Assembly: GCA_004294465.1 (NCBI GenBank)
Contig: REAV01000123.1
Coordinates: 1-6,252 of the forward strand
Length of the DNA stretch: 6,252 nucleotides
Direction of reading: 5' to 3'
Origin: Sphingobacteriia bacterium
Lineage (GTDB): Bacteria > Bacteroidota > Bacteroidia > Chitinophagales > Chitinophagaceae
The stretch's first letter is position 1; the number at the start of each line of letters is the position of its first letter. The notes beneath the pieces were generated by a model that did no database searches, was not told the DNA's origin, and saw nothing but the letters and a program-made list of their open reading frames with translations. A program made the position numbers and the translations under genes. Positions 1 to 4,526 of the stretch are shown here, piece by piece.

Positions 1-857
1 AGCACACTTGATGAAACCGCTTGTATACTGCGTTGCGGTACTTGAATTAAATTGGCTGCATACTGCGCCATTCCAAACACAGCAACAACACCAAGCCCCT
101 GAAACTTGGCAATAATGAAACTATCAATGGTTGCAGCAACAGATGCAATGATCGTTCCGCTATAAATCAATAACTGCATTCCCATCATTTTCTTCCAAAA
201 CTTTTTACTAACCCTACTAACGGTTGTAGGGAAATGCAATAGTTTGCTTTTATATAAATAGGCAGCTAATACCAAAAAGATTACTAGATATAAAAAAGCA
301 AAAAGATGTACAAAGTCTTCGAACTTAATCAGTTTGAAATAATATAAAAGAATGATAACGCTTGTAAGAATTCTTAAACCTGTTTCTTTTAAAAAATTAG
401 ATAGCACTGATTTTTGTAAAGCCCAAGCAAAGCCTTCCATAACCGAAAAAAACAACATTCCCATTGCAAAGGGAAACATCCAATAATAGTAATCTACAAT
501 CAGTTTAGATTTTTCAGAAAACTGGTGCACAAAGACTGGTTGAAAATACCAACCTAAAATAATTACGAGAACAAATCCAATAAATGCAGAAACCATTCCC
601 CAAGTCATCAAATCTATTTTATGTGCTTCGAGATTGTCTTTATAATAGGGATAAAATTTATAGATCACCGGAATAATGCCCAAGGCACCAAATGCAAACA
701 TATTTTGAGCAAAGTCAAAGAATATACGAGTTACTCCATACTGTTCTAATGTAAATAATCCATTTTTTAAATAGAAATATTGGTTAATTGCCCCAATAAA
801 AAAACCAAAATACACAACAACACTCGAAATAATGGTTTGCTTTCTAATTGTTCCCAT
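1..857 (-). CDS. Polysaccharide / lipid-linked oligosaccharide flippase (MOP superfamily), 3' end beyond window
   Basis: The open frame starts at an ATG (855-857) and runs without a stop to the left edge, giving about 285 residues. Full members usually have about 480-510, so roughly the N-terminal 60% is present. The product is very hydrophobic. I see about eight likely membrane helices near residues 9-29, 50-68, 85-103, 123-145, 160-176, 183-202, 226-248 and 253-272. The N-terminus (MGTIRKQTIISS, then LEQYGVTRIFFD at 37-48 and IIPVIYKFYPYY at 61-72) matches my memory of Bacteroidota proteins annotated as lipopolysaccharide or polysaccharide biosynthesis flippases (Wzx/MurJ-like). By family, it would flip a lipid-linked glycan across the inner membrane. 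The substrate cannot be read from the sequence. The start lies 4 bp after the peptidase stop, so translation is probably coupled and no separate promoter is expected. A MATE-type exporter is less likely. The class is fairly sure, the substrate unknown. Confidence 0.82.
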   Translation of the reverse strand, partial: MGTIRKQTIISSVVVYFGFFIGAINQYFYLKNGLFTLEQYGVTRIFFDFAQNMFAFGALGIIPVIYKFYPYYKDNLEAHKIDLMTWGMVSAFIGFVLVIILGWYFQPVFVHQFSEKSKLIVDYYYWMFPFAMGMLFFSVMEGFAWALQKSVLSNFLKETGLRILTSVIILLYYFKLIKFEDFVHLFAFLYLVIFLVLAAYLYKSKLLHFPTTVSRVSKKFWKKMMGMQLLIYSGTIIASVAATIDSFIIAKFQGLGVVAVFGMAQYAANLIQVPQRSIQAVSSSV

Positions 858-861
858 GTTG

Positions 862-2577
862 CTAATTTACTTTGATGGACATTTCTTTTCTTTCCATCAA
901 TTGTATGTAAAAGTAAGGGACTAATGCTTTTATTTGAGCATCTGTAACGGGCAAGGATGTTAATGGAATGTTAGACCATTCCTTGTATTTGGGTTGAATG
1001 CGCTGCATGGATGTACCCAAATTGACCATTAAAGGCATATCAAATCCTTCTACCGCTTCCATCCAACGGAAATGCAGCGATTTTCCATCCGCTGCAAAAT
1101 AATATTCTAAAGTAGGTACTTGTGTAGTTCTTAAATATTGATCAAAGATTTTAGTCAATGAGAAACCAGCATATTTGCTCATGAATAATTCTACATCTTT
1201 GGTGGTAATTGTTTGGTGATAGAAAGTTTTATTCATTCCCCTTAACATTGCTCTGAACAAAGTGTCGCTATTCATAGCCATTCGAATATTGTGGATCATC
1301 GCAGCTCCCTTAGGATACATATCTCCACTTCCTTCATTTTGAACATTGTATGCTCCAATAATTGGCGCATTATTTCTGATATTTTTCCTAATACCCAAAC
1401 TATATTCATTCCCTGCATTGTTACCTGATTGCCATTGGGTAAATAATGTTTCGGTATAAGTGGTAAACCCTTCATGGATCCACATATCGGCAATGTCTTT
1501 GCTGGTAATATTATTTCCAAACCATTCATGCCCACTTTCATGAACAATGATGAAGTCCCAAAGTAATCCCCAACCAGTTTTGGATTGATCTCTTCCCAAA
1601 TAACCGTTAAGGTATTTATTGCCATAAGCAACATTGCTTTGGTGTTCCATTCCTAAATAAGGAACATCAACTAATTTATAGCCATCTTCATAAAATGGAT
1701 ATTTGCCCATCCAAAATTCGAAACAGGCCAACATCGTTTTTACTTGTGTAAATTGCTTGATGGCTGCTTCTTTATTAGAAGGTAGTACATAGTAAGAAAG
1801 GTCTAATAAACCCCCTTCGCCTTTATAACTGTCTTTGATGAGTATGTATTTCCCAATATTCATACTCACCCCATAATTATTAATAGGATTCTTTACTTGC
1901 CAACTAAAAGTTTTTGTATGATCCTTATTAGCTAGTGTTTTAATGAGTCGCCCATTGGAAACAGCCGTTAATGTATCTGGCACTGTGATATTGATGTTTA
2001 CTCCTGCATCAGGTTCATCGTACTGATGATCTTTACAAGGCCACCAAAAGCTTGCCCCAAGCCCTTGACAGGAAGTAGCAATATAGGGAGCACCTGTAGA
2101 GTCTTTTTTCCAACTTATTCCACCATCCCATGGTGCACGTTTTGCTTCTCTGGGAGTACCATGGTAAAAAACGATGATATTGGCCATTTTGCCGATAGGC
2201 ATAGTAAGAGGTAATTGAACAAAAGCTGTATTGCCATCTCTTTTGAATGGAATATTTATCGATTTTCCATTAGTCTGTTTAAGCAATACACTGTCCATGA
2301 TCAGGGGTTGCTGCAAATCGATTTGCATTGTTTTTCCCAGTTTGATGGCTTTAAAGCGTATAGCCACATTACCTGCAATTGTTTTATTGGATATGTCTGG
2401 CTTTATATTGATGGTATAATGTTGCAAATCCCACCAAGCTCTTTCGGGAGTGATACTTCCACGCAAAGAGTCGGCACGAGAAAATTGCTTACTAGATTGC
2501 GCTGCAACAGTTTGAGCTTTAACATAGTTAATTGATTGGCTGACAATAACCAATCCGACAAGGAAACACCATTTCAT
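862..2577 (-). CDS. Secreted M1 family zinc metallopeptidase (aminopeptidase)
   Basis: This intact 571-residue protein opens with a Sec signal peptide (residues 1 to about 21, hydrophobic FLVGLVIV core, VKA before the likely cut). The N-terminal beta domain carries WWPCKDHQYDEPD near 178-190, typical of bacterial M1 members. The catalytic domain has the exopeptidase loop as GMEH (309-312), the zinc site HESGH (346-350) with the third ligand Glu369 in WIHEG (an HExxH-x18-E arrangement), and the catalytic Tyr421 in YPKGA. After this there is only a short C-terminal segment. The large ERAP1-like C-terminal domain of long M1 enzymes is absent, so it resembles the compact LTA4H/ColAA-like group. 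It should remove N-terminal residues from peptides in the periplasm or outside the cell. The usual Asn of the GxMEN motif is His here. The start is the only ATG giving a proper signal peptide, and no Shine-Dalgarno sequence precedes it. The flippase follows after 4 bp. I am very sure of the family, not of the physiological substrate. Confidence 0.95.
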   Translation of the reverse strand: MKWCFLVGLVIVSQSINYVKAQTVAAQSSKQFSRADSLRGSITPERAWWDLQHYTINIKPDISNKTIAGNVAIRFKAIKLGKTMQIDLQQPLIMDSVLLKQTNGKSINIPFKRDGNTAFVQLPLTMPIGKMANIIVFYHGTPREAKRAPWDGGISWKKDSTGAPYIATSCQGLGASFWWPCKDHQYDEPDAGVNINITVPDTLTAVSNGRLIKTLANKDHTKTFSWQVKNPINNYGVSMNIGKYILIKDSYKGEGGLLDLSYYVLPSNKEAAIKQFTQVKTMLACFEFWMGKYPFYEDGYKLVDVPYLGMEHQSNVAYGNKYLNGYLGRDQSKTGWGLLWDFIIVHESGHEWFGNNITSKDIADMWIHEGFTTYTETLFTQWQSGNNAGNEYSLGIRKNIRNNAPIIGAYNVQNEGSGDMYPKGAAMIHNIRMAMNSDTLFRAMLRGMNKTFYHQTITTKDVELFMSKYAGFSLTKIFDQYLRTTQVPTLEYYFAADGKSLHFRWMEAVEGFDMPLMVNLGTSMQRIQPKYKEWSNIPLTSLPVTDAQIKALVPYFYIQLMERKEMSIKVN

Positions 2578-2604
2578 GTATTAAAAATACAACTTAAATG
2601 AATT

Positions 2605-2645
2605 AAGAAAGATGAAAGAAGAAAGATAAGAGATAAAGGAAGGAG
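2605..2645. repeat. Purine-rich imperfect direct repeat
   Basis: On the plus strand 38 of 41 bases are A or G, with only T2613, T2627 and T2634 breaking the run. The 9-base word AAGAAAGAT occurs at 2605-2613 and again at 2619-2627, a 14-base period. It lies upstream of the M1 peptidase, whose transcript would carry the pyrimidine-rich complement in its leader. It could be a simple-sequence remnant or an unstructured leader. No function can be assigned. Confidence 0.6.
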
Positions 2646-2654
2646 TCCTACAAA
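2621..2654 (-). promoter_or_regulatory. Weak candidate promoter for the peptidase-flippase pair
   Basis: On the minus strand TTTG (complement of 2651-2654) lies 22 bases before TATCTTTC (complement of 2621-2628), which matches the Bacteroidota -7 box TAnnTTTG except for its last base. The spacer is slightly longer than the usual 19-21 bases. Transcription would begin around 2614, giving a leader of roughly 37 bases. This is a pattern match in AT-rich DNA and may be chance. Confidence 0.2.
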
Positions 2655-2670
2655 AAAGGTGTTTGCATCA

Positions 2671-3108
2671 TCAATAAATATAAGGTACCAATCTTTTAGT
2701 AAACTTCATATACTGACTGTACCCGTCAAACTTATCTGACAACAATTTCTCTTCCCAATCAAGTTTAAAAATTAGCACAATCGTTAAAGCAAGCGACAAC
2801 CCCAAACGAAAAAGCGTAAAATCATCAATTAACAACCCGCAAACGCCCAGTAAAATTGAAGTATACATAGGATGTCTGATATAACGATATGGTCCATCAA
2901 TAATTAAAGTTGCTTGGGTAGAAGGTTCAGGGAAAATACGTAGTTTACTTTTTTGCATAATAAATACCGCCCATATTAGTAACGCTAACGCTAAACCAAT
3001 AAACCCTATTGATAAAAATGACAAACTAGAGATAGAAGAACCAATAACTAACCAAAAAATGATTATAAATTGAAGTGCAACAAGAACAAGCGACTTAATA
3101 AATTTCAT
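2671..3108 (-). CDS. Small ICMT/PEMT-like integral membrane methyltransferase family protein
   Basis: This is a 145-residue membrane protein read from the ATG at 3106-3108. A TTG three codons upstream (3117) would add MQT, but ATG is the likelier start and leaves 20 bp after the msrA stop. Predicted helices lie near residues 5-25, 32-51, 84-96 and 99-116. The core motif GPYRYIRHPMY (72-82), followed by Glu119-Glu120 and an ending with FDGYSQYMKFTKRLVPYIY, is the hallmark of the isoprenylcysteine carboxyl methyltransferase / phospholipid methyltransferase group. There, the RHPxY and EE residues help bind S-adenosylmethionine. Bacteria generally lack prenylated CaaX proteins, so the substrate is probably a lipid or other small acceptor and cannot be named. 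The length is typical of bacterial members. It is probably cotranscribed with msrA. The family call is firm, the reaction uncertain. Confidence 0.85.
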   Translation of the reverse strand: MKFIKSLVLVALQFIIIFWLVIGSSISSLSFLSIGFIGLALALLIWAVFIMQKSKLRIFPEPSTQATLIIDGPYRYIRHPMYTSILLGVCGLLIDDFTLFRLGLSLALTIVLIFKLDWEEKLLSDKFDGYSQYMKFTKRLVPYIY

Positions 3109-3128
3109 TGTTTGCAAGCTATTTAGCT

Positions 3129-3815
3129 TTAATGTTTCAACTTAGCTTTAAATACTTTCTCAAACTTTTCCAATTTAGGCTGAATTACAAAACGGCAATA
3201 CCCTTGGTTTTGATTAGAATTATAATAATTCTGGTGGTAGCTTTCAGCTGGATAAAAGTTTTTGAATGGCTCTATCACTGTTACAATTGGCTTAGGCCAT
3301 GCACCTGATTTATCTAATTCGGCTTTGTACTTTTCTGCTTTTGCTTTTTGATCTGCATTATGGTAAAAAATAGCACTTCGGTATTGAGGGCCTACATCAT
3401 TGCCTTGTTGATCCATAGTGGTAGGATCATGAGTTTTCCAAAACACTTCTAATAATTCATCATAAGAAACTTTAGAAGGATCGTAAATAATTCTACACAA
3501 CTCGATATGGCCTGTGTTTTTATCGCAAACTTGCTCATAAGTTGGATTTTCCACGAAACCACCGCCATATCCACTTAATACTTTTTCTACTCCATTAATT
3601 CTTTGGAAAAAAGCTTCGGTACACCAGAAACATCCTTCGCCAAAAGTGGCAGTATCTCTATTAGGGCCGGCAATATTGGGGTCGTTTAGTTCAGTTGTCA
3701 TTATTTGATTTTTAGTAACTAATTTTTTATCCGTCTCATTTTCTTTAGATGGCGCAGCAGCACATGCTATCAGACAAATAGAAGACAAAGCACTAAATAA
3801 TAAGTTCTTTTTCAT
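3129..3815 (-). CDS. msrA: Peptide-methionine (S)-S-oxide reductase MsrA, predicted lipoprotein
   Basis: The product reduces the S-epimer of methionine sulfoxide in proteins back to methionine. Read from the ATG at 3813-3815 it has 228 residues and begins with a lipoprotein signal: a KK n-region, a hydrophobic stretch, and lipobox LIAC with Cys18 as the likely lipidated residue. A variable, charged linker (19 to about 54) leads to the MsrA domain. Catalytic Cys62 sits in GCFWC (61-65), Glu67 follows, and NPTYEQVC (90-97), TGH (101-103), HDPTT (129-133) and GPQYRS (142-147) are the expected conserved blocks. Cys207 in GYCRFVI, near the C-terminus, is a likely resolving cysteine. There is no fused MsrB domain. 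The frame stays open upstream to a TTG at 3878, but that longer form would bury the lipoprotein signal, so the ATG start is preferred. Location is inferred as periplasmic, membrane-anchored. It is the first gene of the leftward group. Confidence 0.95.
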   Translation of the reverse strand: MKKNLLFSALSSICLIACAAAPSKENETDKKLVTKNQIMTTELNDPNIAGPNRDTATFGEGCFWCTEAFFQRINGVEKVLSGYGGGFVENPTYEQVCDKNTGHIELCRIIYDPSKVSYDELLEVFWKTHDPTTMDQQGNDVGPQYRSAIFYHNADQKAKAEKYKAELDKSGAWPKPIVTVIEPFKNFYPAESYHQNYYNSNQNQGYCRFVIQPKLEKFEKVFKAKLKH

Positions 3816-3875
3816 AATATGCAAATCTACGTTTAGTATATACAAACCTCGTGGTATTTTGTTTGATTTACGTTG

Positions 3876-3903
3876 CAAAATAGCCTTCCTTACAAGAATC
3901 CAA
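3876..3903 (-). promoter_or_regulatory. Candidate promoter for msrA
   Basis: On the minus strand TTG (complement of 3901-3903) is followed after 18 bases by TATTTTG (complement of 3876-3882), an approximate, one-base-short match to the Bacteroidota -33/-7 pattern TTG-N19-TAnnTTTG. Transcription would begin near 3869 and give a leader of about 55 bases. An exact TAGATTTG at 3822-3829 is a competing -7 box but has no partner at the right distance. Low certainty. Confidence 0.25.
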
Positions 3904-3912
3904 TTTTGAAAA

Positions 3913-3944
3913 TGTGAAAATTATCATAATAGTTAGTAGTTTTA
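3913..3944 (+). promoter_or_regulatory. Candidate promoter for the rightward membrane-protein gene
   Basis: TGTG (3913-3916), one mismatch from TTTG, is followed after 20 bases by TAGTTTTA (3937-3944), which matches TAnnTTTG except for the last base. The spacing fits the Bacteroidota vegetative promoter. Transcription would begin about 3950, leaving a leader of only about ten bases before the ATG at 3961. It is a pattern match only, in AT-rich DNA. Confidence 0.3.
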
Positions 3945-3960
3945 TTTTAACCGTACAGCT

Positions 3961-4485
3961 ATGAGTTTCAAATCCCAACTCAAGAAATACTTTTCATTAA
4001 GTATAGAGACCCTATTATTATTAGGCCCAATTATCATCTTTGTGATATTCTACTTCTTCTATAAGGGGATGAATATCAATCCATATTTTACTATTTCCAT
4101 TCCGTTTATTATCAGTAATAATGTAATTATCATTCATTTGGGATTATATTCTGTGCCCTATTTAATGCACCGTTTTTTAAGAGACAAACAATTAGGAACA
4201 GAAATGATTCATTATGGACACGTTTTATTGTCAATAGGTTTATTATTTGGAATGTTATTTACTTACCAATTGAATGTTCCATTATCCTATACAGGAAGAG
4301 AAGATAGCATAGCCGTTTTTGGAGTTGCTCCTGAAACACTAGCAGGAATGGAAGCCACTGCTGGAACCTATCTTGTATTAGGGCTGCAATTATTAACTCA
4401 GCTTATTTTTATTATGTATGCGTTATTATTGATGTTCCCTACAAAGCAGAAAGAGGAAATTCGTGAGTATTCTCAGGCTAATTAA
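3961..4485 (+). CDS. Uncharacterised four-helix membrane protein with conserved-looking histidines
   Basis: I do not recognise this 174-residue protein. It has four strong hydrophobic helices, near residues 15-35, 43-67, 83-102 and 135-159, a basic N-terminus (KSQLKK) and a charged C-terminal tail (KQKEEIREY). Helix 2 and its end carry His59 and His70, and the start of helix 3 carries His84 and His87 (IHYGH). Between helices 3 and 4 lies a roughly 30-residue polar loop (YTGREDS...GMEATAG). Histidines placed like this occur in haem- or metal-binding membrane proteins, but no known motif is complete and no function is claimed. The ATG at 3961 follows an A/T-rich leader without a Shine-Dalgarno sequence, as in neighbouring genes. 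The mutS2 start follows 41 bp after the stop, so the two may share a transcript, although mutS2 may have its own promoter. The frame is clean and membrane-like throughout, so it is confidently a real gene. Confidence 0.85.
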   Translation: MSFKSQLKKYFSLSIETLLLLGPIIIFVIFYFFYKGMNINPYFTISIPFIISNNVIIIHLGLYSVPYLMHRFLRDKQLGTEMIHYGHVLLSIGLLFGMLFTYQLNVPLSYTGREDSIAVFGVAPETLAGMEATAGTYLVLGLQLLTQLIFIMYALLLMFPTKQKEEIREYSQAN

Positions 4486-4495
4486 TACAAGCACT

Positions 4496-4503
4496 TACCT
4501 TTG
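4496..4503 (+). promoter_or_regulatory. -7-type promoter box upstream of mutS2
   Basis: TACCTTTG is an exact match to the Bacteroidota -7 consensus TAnnTTTG, and the following C is also common there. Transcription would begin around 4509-4511, about 17 bases before the mutS2 ATG. The region about 20 bases upstream lies in the end of the preceding gene and shows no good TTTG, so the promoter is only half supported. Confidence 0.35.
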
Positions 4504-4521
4504 CCGCTAAAATAGGCAAAG
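4499..4521. repeat. Perfect 7-bp inverted repeat before mutS2
   Basis: CTTTGCC (4499-4505) and GGCAAAG (4515-4521) are exact inverted copies around a 9-base AT-rich centre, ending five bases before the mutS2 ATG. The left arm overlaps the -7-type box. In a transcript coming from the upstream gene it could fold into a hairpin close to the start codon. No T-run follows, so it is not a standard terminator. It could be an operator, a translational hairpin, or chance. Confidence 0.5.
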
Positions 4522-4526
4522 ACCCA

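Larger units (their letters stand above)
2578..2670. other. 93-bp gap between methyltransferase and peptidase genes
   Basis: This space separates the stop of the methyltransferase from the start of the M1 peptidase, both on the minus strand. It holds a purine-rich stretch (2605-2645) and a short AT-rich inverted repeat (CTTAA/TTAAG, 2593-2607). I see no strong hairpin followed by a T-run, so no clear terminator. Read-through from msrA into the peptidase and flippase genes is possible. Confidence 0.6.
3816..3960. other. Divergent intergenic region
   Basis: This 145-bp AT-rich region separates the start of leftward msrA from the start of the rightward membrane-protein gene. Both directions should have promoters here. 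Three candidate -7-type boxes are listed separately, or in the findings where the -35-like partner is missing. I see no long inverted repeat, tRNA or riboswitch-like structure. Confidence 0.7.

Noticed and set aside
1296..1634. 112-residue open frame on the minus strand inside the M1 gene
   Set aside because: It overlaps the catalytic region of a well-supported gene in another frame, and its translation resembles no family.
2026..2535. Several plus-strand open frames of 62-106 residues antisense to the M1 gene
   Set aside because: They lie opposite conserved coding sequence, overlap one another, and show no domain or leader signal.
2593..2607. CTTAA/TTAAG inverted repeat upstream of the peptidase gene
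   Set aside because: Five AT-rich base pairs around a five-base loop are expected by chance in this composition.
3116..3129. Short palindrome AAGCTA-TT-TAGCTT between msrA and the methyltransferase gene
   Set aside because: Six-base AT-rich arms with a two-base centre and no following T-run. Too weak for a terminator, and likely chance.
3108..3308. 66-residue plus-strand frame opposite the msrA 3' end
   Set aside because: Antisense to conserved MsrA sequence. Its apparent hydrophobicity is a by-product of AT-rich complementarity.
3816..3878. Possible 21-residue N-terminal extension of MsrA from a TTG at 3878
   Set aside because: The frame is open, but the extension would place a non-hydrophobic stretch before a textbook lipoprotein signal. 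The ATG at 3815 gives a correct lipobox position.
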